A stretch of DNA of 43,792 nucleotides from positions 1 to 43,792 of the IMG/VR virus record IMGVR_UViG_3300022822_000034, one strand, 5' to 3'. Shown one piece after another: positions 1-7,424 of this stretch (position 1 is the first letter of the stretch; every line of letters starts with the position of its first letter). The stretch is from a virus. The position numbers were made by a program, and so were the translations under genes. Below the pieces are notes generated by a model, which made no database searches, was not told the origin of the DNA, and saw nothing but the letters and a program-made list of their open reading frames with translations.

Positions 1-117
1 CTTGACTACACGGGACGTGAACGCGATCAGATCTTGGGTATTGCTTTGGATGTCAGCTTGCATAGTGCTGACCGCCCAGACGATAGCCGCCGCCTGAGTT
101 CCCAGGCCAAACAGCAG
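1..117. repeat. Terminal repeat S1, left copy (identical to 41124-41240)
   Basis: Base-by-base comparison gives 117 identical positions between 1-117 and 41124-41240, followed by a single difference and then further similarity with scattered changes. With repeat S2 it brackets two divergent versions of the tail-fibre cassette. It is most easily read as the contig running past its own start on a circular map. Confidence 0.95.
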
Positions 118-165
118 CGTGGCTGGTACGCTCTTAGAGACGTGCCATGTGTTTTGGTCAGCCAT
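1..165 (-). CDS. Holin-like membrane protein, second copy, cut by the window edge
   Basis: This is the 5' part (55 codons) of the same gene that is complete at 41022-41288. It starts at the ATG at 165-163 behind an AGGAGG ribosome binding site and runs off the window at base 1. The visible protein has one hydrophobic segment and the beginning of a helical tail. Bases 1-117 are identical to 41124-41240. The first difference (base 118) falls in a leucine/threonine stretch and is silent. It is the outer edge of tail-fibre cassette A and supports reading the two window ends as the same genomic locus. Confidence 0.75.
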   Translation of the reverse strand, partial: MADQNTWHVSKSVPATLLFGLGTQAAAIVWAVSTMQADIQSNTQDLIAFTSRVVK

Positions 166-230
166 ACGGCAACCTCCTATTATTTTTGGAGTAAGGCTTA
201 TTGGGCCACGCTCAAGTTGTTGTTATTTCT

Positions 231-394
231 TTAGTAGTGGCCAGCATCTTGGCTGTTAAGGAAACCGCCCATCAGGTCAGCCAGTAAACGCCGCTGTAAA
301 GAACAAACACTGGCAAGATTACAGGTGACAAAGACAAGAAAACACATAGGCGTTTGAAGCCGATGGCACGGGTTTATGAATAATTGCTGTTCAT
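231..394 (-). pseudogene. Broken copy of the two-helix membrane protein gene
   Basis: This is the counterpart of the intact 119-residue gene at 41354-41713. The start (394) and stop (231-233) contexts match that gene. Here, however, codon 7 is TAA where copy B has a glutamate codon, and about 196 nt are missing from the middle. Because 196 is not a multiple of three, the two halves are also out of frame. The remaining N-terminal part still resembles the intact protein (cytoplasmic start, first hydrophobic helix, YSGVYWL), and the tail DLMGGFLNxQDAGHY is still readable in another frame. Three independent lesions mean the product is dispensable in genomes carrying cassette A, or that this is a decayed allele. 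Confidence 0.85.
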
Positions 395-405
395 TAAATT
401 ATACC

Positions 406-1404
406 TTATTTCATCCTGTCTATGGCGGCTTCAAGTGCATCAATGCGACCCAGCGCCTCTTGTAAAGACGCAACCAAGATAGGCGTCAGTTTTGCGTAAT
501 CAACCGACTGCATGTCAGGAACAGAACGTGTTCCCATGATGGCTTCTTCTGCTTCTGTAGCTGGAGTAACTTCATACTCCTCTTCAATCATACCATCTTT
601 AGTACCAGTAACAGCACGGGGTAAAACATCCTGCAACTCATGAGCAAGAAAACCGTCGTACCAAATGCCGTCAACAATAGCTGTGTAAGTGCAAGGGTTC
701 ATTGCTTTCACAATGTCAGACGCACCCTGTATCGGCGTTACGTTTTCTTTGAGGCGATAGTCTGACGATGTGTTGTAGGTTGTTGCAGACGATGTGATGG
801 AGATATCCCCAACAGTGCTTCCAGCGTACTGCCACCTAGCTACATGACCAAAGCCGCTGTGGCGACCTCCGCTGAAAGCCGCATCATCGTCGCACAAGGC
901 ACTAATTTGCCCACTGAACCCCAATCCAATCCCAGCGCCAGAGCTGTTATTTGAAGGATACCCATCATCGAGTAGACCACCGAGGGTAAAGTTACCGCTA
1001 GACATTTTAGCATAAACTTTACTATTTATGCCAAAGTATAAAGGGTTATTGCTAACTGTACCGACCAACATAGCGTTGTTTCCCATGTCAGTATAGTTTC
1101 CCCCGATGCCGTTTTCACCGCTACTATTAACCATAGAAACCACGCCTGAGGTGGACCCATCTACTGAAACTTTTAGACCTGCACCCCCCGGCTCACCACC
1201 AGAGTTTGACTTGTCCCCTACTAAATCGACAACAGCATAACCCTCGCTCTCAACAGAAAACGTGCGGGTGTCTGTTGTACCGTTTACAGCGGAGACTTTT
1301 ACGTCCCCGTTGGCATCTATTGTCACAACACCAGTGAGGCCAGAGCCATCACCTGTTGGCGTAAGCACCCCAGATGGTGCTACTTTGTCTGATAGATTTG
1401 CCAT
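406..1404 (-). CDS. Tail fibre/spike with C-terminal Peptidase_S74 chaperone domain (cassette A)
   Basis: A 332-residue protein. The first residues (MANLSDKVxPSGV) are shared with the unrelated-looking 172-residue protein at the same place in cassette B, so they are probably the attachment or assembly part. The middle is Gly/Ser/Asn-rich and likely beta-structured. From about residue 211 comes SSDYRLKENV, the signature of the intramolecular chaperone auto-processing domain (Peptidase_S74), with the expected Ser214 and Lys219 of the Ser-Lys dyad. A helical C-terminus (EALGRIDALEAAI) ends the protein. In this family the chaperone trimerises the spike and is then released by self-cleavage in front of the serine. 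The start overlaps the preceding stop (TAATG). Host recognition is inferred. Confidence 0.85.
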   Translation of the reverse strand: MANLSDKVAPSGVLTPTGDGSGLTGVVTIDANGDVKVSAVNGTTDTRTFSVESEGYAVVDLVGDKSNSGGEPGGAGLKVSVDGSTSGVVSMVNSSGENGIGGNYTDMGNNAMLVGTVSNNPLYFGINSKVYAKMSSGNFTLGGLLDDGYPSNNSSGAGIGLGFSGQISALCDDDAAFSGGRHSGFGHVARWQYAGSTVGDISITSSATTYNTSSDYRLKENVTPIQGASDIVKAMNPCTYTAIVDGIWYDGFLAHELQDVLPRAVTGTKDGMIEEEYEVTPATEAEEAIMGTRSVPDMQSVDYAKLTPILVASLQEALGRIDALEAAIDRMK

Positions 1405-1943
1405 TAGGGTTTCCCTCCACTAATCTTCATTGCTTTAACAAATAGTTCATCCATTTCTTCATCTGTGTAGTCCAAAGCCCAACCGATGAGAGATATGTCT
1501 TGACTGAGGCGGTTCCACTGAGGGCTATCATCAATAGTGACCTTAACAGAGAAAGGTGTCTCAGGTTCATCACGGTAAGCGACAACCTTGGCCCATGCTT
1601 CTGCCCCCAGTGCGATCTTACCTTGAAGGGATGTACAGGACATAAGCGAACGTGGGTCTGGGACAGGGGCTTCGGCTAGAGCGTCATCTGGCTTTACGTG
1701 GTCCAGCTTAGAGATCGTAACCTGTTCACCATCAGGGAGCCAATAAGTCTCACCGCGCATGTCATTAACGCTAGACCAAGCACCTTGTGAAAATACAGCA
1801 ACCGTACCCTCTTTGTGAGGGGCTGTAATATCTGTGGCATTTGCGGGGATTAGAAACCGCCCTAAGTCCAATGGGTCTTCTCGTGCTAACGAAGTGCCTA
1901 CAAACTCCCCAGTATCTCCGTTGAAGTGATATAAGTGTTTCAT
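1404..1943 (-). CDS. Tail fibre assembly-like protein (cassette A)
   Basis: 179 residues. The N-terminus (YHFNGDTGEFVGTSLA, then DPL and LIPANATD) has the pattern common in tail-fibre assembly proteins found just behind fibre genes. The C-terminal half contains MSCTSLQGKIALGAEAW and a conserved acidic helix. Copy B (42245-42781) is about the same length and clearly homologous, but it differs mainly between residues 26 and 70. It begins behind an AAAGGA ribosome binding site, 10 nt after the main fibre gene. The role, fibre folding or attachment or a small baseplate-like part, is inferred from position and pattern. Confidence 0.7.
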   Translation of the reverse strand: MKHLYHFNGDTGEFVGTSLAREDPLDLGRFLIPANATDITAPHKEGTVAVFSQGAWSSVNDMRGETYWLPDGEQVTISKLDHVKPDDALAEAPVPDPRSLMSCTSLQGKIALGAEAWAKVVAYRDEPETPFSVKVTIDDSPQWNRLSQDISLIGWALDYTDEEMDELFVKAMKISGGKP

Positions 1944-1953
1944 TGGATTTCCT

Positions 1954-3822
1954 TTAGAATTTGATGCAGTACAGCATTGCTATGTTGCGTGGACGTGTTT
2001 CGTCTCCGCCGGTGTTCTCGGTATATCTGTTACGCTCATCGCCTTCTGCGCCGCTGACAGTTGTTTCGTGACTCGATAATCTAGTGCCAGAAGCCGCCGA
2101 GTTTGAATGGGTGTTGGATGTGATTACGGGCGAAATGTGCCTGTGTTGGTGTAATTCATCAGCTTGCGCCGAACCGATCACACGGTTTCCGTCAACGCCA
2201 CGTCCGTTGTCCCAGCCACGAATGAACTCTCCTCGAAGGTCCGGAATAGCAAAGGTTGTTGACCCGTCACCCACGCCGAAAGCAGTCCCGATGGCTGTAA
2301 ACAAGTTCGAATATGTAGTCCGTGATACGGCTGACCCGTCACACTCTAGCCAGCCTGTCGGGACCGACGTAAAGGCAAATGCGGAAATCGCCCCCGCAAG
2401 TGTGGTAACAATTCCGGTAAGCGCAGAGCCGTCACCTGTGAATACAGCGTTACTAAAAGATGGAGCGTCTAAGGTCTTGTTAGTAAGCGTTTGCGTTCCA
2501 GCTTCAGTAACTACTGTCCCACTGCTGACACCTACTTGAGCATAAATATGCCATGTGCTACCATCGTATACGAAGTCAATAGACACACCACCGATGTTCA
2601 TTACTAGGTCAGCAGCATCACCCTCAATAGATGAACCATTGCGTGCTACAGTCAGGTTATTGGTTGCCCAGTCTGAACCGTCTAGAACACGAACTAAGTC
2701 ACCAACACCAGGTGATGATGGCAACGTAAGTGTCCAAGCCCCACCAGAAGTGTCAGCTAGAATAGCGTCATTGTTTGCTGATGTGTAATTAGATGTCTTT
2801 CTAGCCCAAGCTAAACCAGCGACAATGCCTGTGAGAGCCGAACCGTCACCATCTGGCTGCAATGCACTATCTGCCGTAGAACCCTGTGCCGCCGTGGCAT
2901 AGTCTGTGCTTGCTGTAGTGGCTGCAGTACCCAATCCGAGGTTAGTGCGTGAAGTAGAAACTGAGGCCACATCTGACAAATTGTTTGCGCCAGACAGAGC
3001 ATCTGACAAAGAGTCCAAAGCCTCTAGCGCAGCGTCTTTAGAAGCCTGCGCGGAAGCGTCAGAAGATGCAGCATTTGCTGCGGATACCAACGCTTCACCA
3101 GCCTGTGCCGTTGCTACTCCAGCTTGTGTGGTTGCTACCCCAGCCTGTGTCGTTGCTACTCCAGCTTGTGCCGTTGCTGTAGATGCAGAAGTTCCAGCGT
3201 TAGCTTCAGCAGTCTCTGCATTAGTTTTTGCAGTTTGAGCCAAAACTTTAGCTGCGTCTGCCTGATTGGCTTTTGTATTGGCGAGGGCTGCACTGTCAGA
3301 AGCCTGAGAGGCACTGGTGGAGGCCTCAGAGGCCGATGTTGATGCATTGCTATCGTGAGTGGAAGCACTGGCCTGTGCTGACTCAGCTGCCACCCGTGCG
3401 GCCTGTGCAGCCACCTTAGAAGCAAGCGCCGCTACTTCAGAGGCATCTGATGCAATCTCGCTTGCAGCTGCCAGGGATGCTGATGCTGATGCATTTTCTA
3501 AGTGGCTATCAACTAAACTCTCAAAGGATGCTGCTTGTAATTCTGACGCAGCGGCGGCCACCTTGCTATTTTCAGCTTGGGTGGCGCTATCAGCAGCATC
3601 AGCCACACTGTTAGCGGCAAGGGTAGCGGAGGCCTGGGCAGCTGACGCATTGTTACTTGCTACATTGGCATCAGCGGCAATCTGTTGTGCAGCAGCTGCA
3701 GCAGAGGCAGCAGAAGAGGCGGCGGCGTCTTTGTGGCCCTTGACCTCATCTGTAATAATTTCGAGATCTGAGATATAATTGGTGGACACACCAGTGCCAT
3801 TGAAAAACGAAGATTTTGCCAT
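1954..3822 (-). CDS. Main tail fibre with Ala-rich coiled coil and tail-collar domain (cassette A)
   Basis: 622 residues. Residues 30-290 are Ala/Ser-rich with long heptad-like stretches, including four near-perfect 7-residue units (AGVATTQ type), which points to a trimeric coiled-coil shaft. Around residues 330-480 comes the TLTNKTLD...FTGDGSALTGI pattern typical of phage fibres. The last 150 residues form a phage tail collar domain (SVPTGWLECDG, then DLRGEFIRGWDNGRG), ending in GGDETRPRNIAMLYCIKF. The stretch between GSAQADELHQH and the conserved end is the part that differs most from copy B (42792-43792), as expected for a receptor-contacting tip. It starts just after the adaptor gene, with AGGA upstream. 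Confidence 0.88.
   Translation of the reverse strand: MAKSSFFNGTGVSTNYISDLEIITDEVKGHKDAAASSAASAAAAAQQIAADANVASNNASAAQASATLAANSVADAADSATQAENSKVAAAASELQAASFESLVDSHLENASASASLAAASEIASDASEVAALASKVAAQAARVAAESAQASASTHDSNASTSASEASTSASQASDSAALANTKANQADAAKVLAQTAKTNAETAEANAGTSASTATAQAGVATTQAGVATTQAGVATAQAGEALVSAANAASSDASAQASKDAALEALDSLSDALSGANNLSDVASVSTSRTNLGLGTAATTASTDYATAAQGSTADSALQPDGDGSALTGIVAGLAWARKTSNYTSANNDAILADTSGGAWTLTLPSSPGVGDLVRVLDGSDWATNNLTVARNGSSIEGDAADLVMNIGGVSIDFVYDGSTWHIYAQVGVSSGTVVTEAGTQTLTNKTLDAPSFSNAVFTGDGSALTGIVTTLAGAISAFAFTSVPTGWLECDGSAVSRTTYSNLFTAIGTAFGVGDGSTTFAIPDLRGEFIRGWDNGRGVDGNRVIGSAQADELHQHRHISPVITSNTHSNSAASGTRLSSHETTVSGAEGDERNRYTENTGGDETRPRNIAMLYCIKF
2828..2954. repeat. Terminal repeat S2, internal copy (identical to 43666-43792)
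   Basis: 127 consecutive bases are identical to the last 127 bases of the window. The first mismatch on the inner side is at 2827 versus 43665. It lies inside the tail-fibre gene at the junction of shaft and distal part. An exact 127-base overlap that stops precisely at the sequence end is what a de Bruijn assembly graph edge with k=127 would leave. That origin is inference. Confidence 0.95.
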
Positions 3823-3828
3823 GTGATC

Positions 3829-4443
3829 CTAGTCCTGGTAATTTGTAGTTGGGCGGATTGCTTGGACTGTCCCAGATGTCTCAGCATCATTTGCTTGCTG
3901 CTGTAGTTCCGACAGGAATGTGTTCAGCTTTTGTTCAAAAAGACCCCCGCGTTCATCAATGAAATAATCTGCCGCATACGATAGGGCACCATAGGTCACC
4001 GCATCTGATGCAATACTGGTTAAGTCATTAGTGTCAGTATCAGCAATTAAGTCCGTAAATTGACCATAATAGTTGAGATAGAGAGTTCCCGATGTGGGCC
4101 GTGGGTATAGAACCAACGACCCTTGCTCTCTGGCAAAGAACAATGGAGACCCTAGATCGTTGATCTTTTTCATCTCCAAGATGGTTCGCATGGGGACACG
4201 GGACAAAGAGGTGCTGTCGAAGTAGATGTCGATAATCTCAAGGAAATCAGCTGGTAGAATTATGCTATCTTGAGGAGACGGGGAGTTGATTGCATAAGCC
4301 TGCTGCCTCTCCATTGGAGGGATGCGGATGAGGCGCTGGATCCGACTGATAGATTGGTCAATGAAGGTATCGGCCAGGGCGTCTACACAGTCTGAGCGGT
4401 TCAGTAGTGCTTTGAAGTGGGCACGTATCTGGCCTTTGTTCAT
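3829..4443 (-). CDS. Probable head-to-tail adaptor (gp4-like) protein
   Basis: 204 residues, predominantly helical, with N-terminal helices (DALADTFIDQSISRIQRLIRIPPMERQQ) and then a central beta portion (ILPADFLEIIDIYFDS, SLVLYPRPTSGTLYLNYYG). The C-terminal helix-rich part (AVTYGALSYAADYFIDE) is long. This arrangement resembles the small phage adaptor proteins that join portal ring and tail in podoviruses, and the position between capsid and tail fibre genes fits. It starts directly behind the stop of the 46-residue gene (TTAAATG arrangement on the coding strand). No catalytic motif is seen. A tail-tube role is the main alternative. Confidence 0.6.
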   Translation of the reverse strand: MNKGQIRAHFKALLNRSDCVDALADTFIDQSISRIQRLIRIPPMERQQAYAINSPSPQDSIILPADFLEIIDIYFDSTSLSRVPMRTILEMKKINDLGSPLFFAREQGSLVLYPRPTSGTLYLNYYGQFTDLIADTDTNDLTSIASDAVTYGALSYAADYFIDERGGLFEQKLNTFLSELQQQANDAETSGTVQAIRPTTNYQD

Positions 4444-4584
4444 TTAACTTGTCCTTTTTTTGGCTGTCTTAGCGGCCTTTTTGAAAGCGCCATCTGTTGG
4501 TGCACCTTTGGCACCCTTTTCCCGCATGGGTTTACCCGCGGCACGTTTCTTGTGGATGTTTGCGTAAAGGCCAGGTTTAGCCAT
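4444..4584 (-). CDS. Small basic protein, 46 residues
   Basis: The translation begins MAKPGLYANIHKKRAAG and continues MREKGAKGAPTDGAFKKAAKT, about one third Lys/Arg. Small phage proteins with a MAKPGLYANI-type start and a GxKGAPTxxAF motif are, from memory, common next to capsid or adaptor genes. Its start overlaps the stop of the Cys-rich gene (ATGGCTAA) and its TAA abuts the adaptor ATG. It therefore sits in a tightly coupled chain. A different, longer reading frame crosses the same DNA but has no such coupling. The function is unknown. Binding to DNA or to an acidic virion partner would fit the charge. Confidence 0.8.
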   Translation of the reverse strand: MAKPGLYANIHKKRAAGKPMREKGAKGAPTDGAFKKAAKTAKKRTS

Positions 4585-4681
4585 TGGACACCGCCTTTTT
4601 TAGGCAGCTGCCGTTCAATTTGCATGTGGTTGGCGTCTTGCAGCCTTTGCACTTTTTGAATGGGCCTTTGTCGGAATACAT
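4577..4681 (-). CDS. Cys-rich mini-protein, 34 residues (zinc-knuckle-like)
   Basis: The translation is MYSDKGPFKKCKGCKTP followed by TTCKLNGSCLKKAVSNG. Four cysteines are arranged as CxxCx5Cx5C in a Lys-rich setting, which suggests a small metal-binding knuckle. It starts 2 nt after the stop of the preceding gene, with AGAGG upstream, and its stop overlaps the start of the 46-residue gene. Short Lys/Cys-rich proteins of this type are familiar beside marine podovirus capsid genes, but I know of no assigned function. Confidence 0.72.
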   Translation of the reverse strand: MYSDKGPFKKCKGCKTPTTCKLNGSCLKKAVSNG

Positions 4682-4683
4682 AT

Positions 4684-4986
4684 TCAGATCCTCTTGTCGG
4701 TTGCTAAGAAATAATCGAGGTTTTGATCACGCAGTCGCTTGATGATCTCTTTGCCAGTTGCTTCGTAAATGTTAAAACCTTCGCGGGTCCACTGCTCTAC
4801 AACAGCAACAGGGATCGACGCGGCACGCATAAGTTCACCTTCTTTTTTGGTGCTACTTTCATTGCGACTGTCTTTTAGATCGTCGAGAAATGCCTGGGAA
4901 ATATGCTGGGTGTGTTTGCGTACAAGTTCACCAGCTTGCTCTAGGAAGTCCAAGTTGACGCCCTGTAAATTTGGCTTTTTGGCCAT
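4684..4986 (-). CDS. Small hypothetical protein after the capsid gene
   Basis: 100 residues from the ATG at 4986 (MAKKPNLQGVNLDFLEQAG). The reading frame is open further upstream, but that extension runs through the capsid terminator hairpin. The GGAG (AAAGGAGATGAGC) in front of 4986 makes this the likely start. The protein is charged and helical, with no cysteine, signal peptide or membrane segment. It is the first gene after the terminator, so it depends on read-through or a separate start. It may be a minor virion or head-completion factor, from position only. Confidence 0.7.
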   Translation of the reverse strand: MAKKPNLQGVNLDFLEQAGELVRKHTQHISQAFLDDLKDSRNESSTKKEGELMRAASIPVAVVEQWTREGFNIYEATGKEIIKRLRDQNLDYFLATDKRI

Positions 4987-5003
4987 GCTCATCTCCTTTG
5001 AAG

Positions 5004-5060
5004 AAAAAACCCCCAGGGTTCCACAGTAAGGAGAGCAAAAAACTGTAGATCCCTGGGGGT
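5004..5060 (-). terminator. Intrinsic terminator behind the capsid gene
   Basis: Perfect 10-bp stem between 5009-5018 and 5051-5060 (ACCCCCAGGG and its complement), with a further 5-bp inner stem (5023-5027/5042-5046). On the minus strand it is followed by a run of six T. T7-like phages also attenuate transcription just after the major capsid gene. Confidence 0.85.
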
Positions 5061-5102
5061 CCAATTTAACCTAGTGAAAGGCTAACTGATGTCTGGCGAG
5101 AC

Positions 5103-5978
5103 TTATGTCAGGCCAGTAATCATTTGACTGTCTGCGAAGTTCTTGTGCTTCACAGACATTTCACCAACGATGTAGTGCTTGTCGCTGTCGCCGTTCTTCG
5201 CAAGCAGTGTGCGAGTGAAGGGGCGGAGCGTACAGGTCTTGAACATGGATGGGTCGATCAAGAACGCACGGTCGTCCAACTGGTGGCGGTTCAATACCAC
5301 TTTGTATTCGCCGTATGGGGTAACCAGAAGATCTACCACGTTGACCAGTGTCTTGGACGCACCGACTTCACGGTTACGGCCAGCAGCTGATGTATAACCA
5401 GCGATTGTCTGAGCATCCGCAGGGCGGATCATCAGCACCGAGGGGTCAGAACCAGCATTAAACGCAGCTTCACCCGCAGTCAGGATGTTGGCTTCGTTCA
5501 GAACACCGTCAGCAGATGCGGTTGTGTTTGTGATCTGCTGGCTGACTGTGGCCATCTTACGTGCGGTCGATCCACCACCAGTGACAGCTGCTTGGTTGGA
5601 ACCTACCAGGGCAAATTCAACGTCCTTCTTGAGGGACTTGAGTGTTTTACCAAGCTGGTATGCAGTTTCTTTTGCACGGCCATAGGTCTTGATGGCGTCA
5701 GCTGTTGCAGATACCTGGAACGCCTTGGACATGATCTGGGTCGTGTTTGACCGCTCAGTCACATCTGTCAGAGTTGCCATTGCGGCATCTGCGCCTTCGA
5801 TTTGTGCGTTTGAACCCGCTTCATCCAAGGTATCCTCAAGCCATGAGAACGTCCGAGCAGAGACCTTTTCGTCTTTGATCATGCTGTGGAAGGGGGTGTC
5901 CGATGGTGTAATGCTTGTGATTACGTCAGAAACTGACTCAGCCTTACCGACCTGGTCGTATGTTGTATAAGTAGCCAT
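5103..5978 (-). CDS. Major capsid protein, SU10/DUF5309-like
   Basis: 291 residues. The N-terminus (MATYTTYDQVGKAESVSDVITSITPSDTPFHSMI) and later elements (TFSWLEDTLDEAG, RSNTTQIMSKAFQVSATADAI, then DVEFALVGSN in the middle) are the pattern of SU10-type HK97-fold capsid proteins. The C-terminus holds a jelly-like beta part (KVVLNRHQLDDRAFLIDP, HYIVGEMSVKHKN). This family is typical of cobavirus-like and other marine podoviruses, not of T7 itself. It starts behind AAAGGAAAATTACA, directly after the scaffold gene, and is followed by a strong terminator. The family assignment is from memory of the motif pattern. Confidence 0.88.
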   Translation of the reverse strand: MATYTTYDQVGKAESVSDVITSITPSDTPFHSMIKDEKVSARTFSWLEDTLDEAGSNAQIEGADAAMATLTDVTERSNTTQIMSKAFQVSATADAIKTYGRAKETAYQLGKTLKSLKKDVEFALVGSNQAAVTGGGSTARKMATVSQQITNTTASADGVLNEANILTAGEAAFNAGSDPSVLMIRPADAQTIAGYTSAAGRNREVGASKTLVNVVDLLVTPYGEYKVVLNRHQLDDRAFLIDPSMFKTCTLRPFTRTLLAKNGDSDKHYIVGEMSVKHKNFADSQMITGLT

Positions 5979-6013
5979 TGTAATTTTCCTTTACTTACTG
6001 GCGTTTTGGACTG

Positions 6014-7084
6014 CTATTGCTCCCAACGAGCGAGTAATGCGTCAGCTATATCGTCAAGATCTCCAGCACGACTTGTGTTGGACATCAGCTTTGACTGGCT
6101 CTTCTTGATCCGTGCCCGATTACCCTCATCTTGGGTGACTGGTGCCTTCTTGGACCGAAGAACTTTCTTGTTGGATTTTGGACTTGTAGAAATGGCAGCT
6201 TTGGCTTTTTTAGTGCCAGCTGTGGCTTTCATTTCGTCATACATACGAGCCTTGTTAAGGATCTTTATGACGCCTGGGTCCACGTACTTATCCACCTGAT
6301 CCTGTGGAAGCCCTTGCTTTACTGCGTAAGAGCGGATTTCGTTGTAGAGGTTATTACCCCAACCTTCGATCTCCGTTTCTAGTACGCGTGAGCACTCTTT
6401 CGCCGCTTCCTGTAGCTGTGCTTGCGCACTACCTTGGGCATTTTGGTAGAAGGAGTTTGCTTCCTCACGTAGGAACTTGAGGTCTTCCTCTGCCGCTTTG
6501 GCGTCCTGACGTAATTGGGTGAAATCATCATTAGACAGATTGCGACTAGCAACCAGCATGTCCAATTCAGAGTAAGGCTTAAACCTAGCCTCCGCACGTT
6601 CCATTAAGGTACGATATGTGTGATCAGCATTAACCAAGGCCTCTTCGGCCTCTTTTCGTTTGGTTGCAACTTCTTGAGACTTTCGGGTTAAAGATGCTTC
6701 CTGACCATAAAGTCGCTTAAGATCCTTAACAGATGCCTGTTTAGCCTCGCCATCAATCATAATTTCAATCAGGGTTTCGTCGGTGATACCTTCAACAGTT
6801 TTGTCGTCAGTATCTTCTTCGTCATCCTCATCGTCATCTTCGTCGGTGTCTTCGGTTTCATCGTCAGGGTCTGCTTCGGTATCGTCGTCGTCTTCAGATA
6901 CTTCTTCATCTTCGTCAAAATCACCATCGTCGTCTTCGGTCTCATCGACGACTTCTGGTGTTGCCTCTTGGTCCTCTTCATCAGATAGCGTTTCCGCGTC
7001 CGACCAGCGGTCTAGAATGGCGTCTGCAGCATCATCGAGATTGAGAGACTGCGGTTCAAGGTTGGCGTTCTGGACGTTACTCAT
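6014..7084 (-). CDS. Capsid scaffolding protein
   Basis: 356 residues. Residues 35-100 are an extreme Asp/Glu run with almost no hydrophobic residues. After this come long charged helices (ASLTRKSQEVATKRKEAEEALV, AAKECSRVLETEIEG) and a basic patch near residue 300 (SPKSNKKVLRSKKAP). Length, acidic N-terminus, coiled-coil body and basic C-terminal region are typical of podovirus scaffold proteins, which guide capsid assembly and then leave. Its start overlaps the stop of the preceding gene (ATGA), and the capsid gene begins 35 nt after its end. The antisense strand of the acid run is open and reads as polyserine, which has no meaning. Confidence 0.82.
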   Translation of the reverse strand: MSNVQNANLEPQSLNLDDAADAILDRWSDAETLSDEEDQEATPEVVDETEDDDGDFDEDEEVSEDDDDTEADPDDETEDTDEDDDEDDEEDTDDKTVEGITDETLIEIMIDGEAKQASVKDLKRLYGQEASLTRKSQEVATKRKEAEEALVNADHTYRTLMERAEARFKPYSELDMLVASRNLSNDDFTQLRQDAKAAEEDLKFLREEANSFYQNAQGSAQAQLQEAAKECSRVLETEIEGWGNNLYNEIRSYAVKQGLPQDQVDKYVDPGVIKILNKARMYDEMKATAGTKKAKAAISTSPKSNKKVLRSKKAPVTQDEGNRARIKKSQSKLMSNTSRAGDLDDIADALLARWEQ

Positions 7085-7353
7085 GGTCCTACCTCCTCTT
7101 GCAGGTTGTCTGCTTTAATTTGGATTTCATCACGCACGGAGACCCAGTGTCTTAGGGTTTCCACAACATCAACAATGCCGCGGTAGTGGCTGTAGAGCCG
7201 CTCACGTTTCTCTGGGGCACCCATGTCTGTGTTGACGAATGTTTGGAACGATTGTTCCGTAAGTGTGTTTACAACTTTAGTGAAACACTCTTGGTCAAGT
7301 AGTGCAGCGGCGCTGTTACCAAGCGCATACATTTGCTCTTCTTCTTCGGTCAT
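7081..7353 (-). CDS. Small hypothetical protein before the scaffold gene
   Basis: 90 residues, acidic and helical (MTEEEEQMYALGNSAAALL at the start, EIQIKADNLQEEVGP at the end). It starts behind AAGGATGAGCAA, about 20 nt downstream of the portal terminator, and its last bases overlap the scaffold ATG, so the two are translationally coupled. The position between portal and scaffold suggests a head-assembly helper. No motif settles this. Confidence 0.7.
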   Translation of the reverse strand: MTEEEEQMYALGNSAAALLDQECFTKVVNTLTEQSFQTFVNTDMGAPEKRERLYSHYRGIVDVVETLRHWVSVRDEIQIKADNLQEEVGP

Positions 7354-7373
7354 TTGCTCATCCTTGGAAATGC

Positions 7374-7399
7374 AAAAAGGCGACCACTCAGGGCCGCCT
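7374..7399 (-). terminator. Intrinsic terminator behind the portal gene
   Basis: An 8-bp stem (7378-7385 with 7392-7399, one G-U pair) with a six-base loop. It is followed on the minus strand by five T at 7378-7374. It lies 25 nt after the portal stop. Confidence 0.8.
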
Positions 7400-7424
7400 C
7401 TTTTGGTTGTTAATGTAGTTGATT

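Noticed and set aside
1954-3822. Diversity-generating retroelement acting on the fibre tips
   Set aside because: No reverse transcriptase gene or template repeat is present. Differences between copies are not limited to adenine positions and include length changes.
4440-4652. 70-codon minus-strand frame over the mini-genes
   Set aside because: It has no good start site and competes with two coupled small genes that have stop/start overlaps and protein-like composition.
6783-7118. Plus-strand polyserine ORF
   Set aside because: It is the antisense of the Asp/Glu run of the scaffold gene. No ribosome binding site or protein-like diversity.
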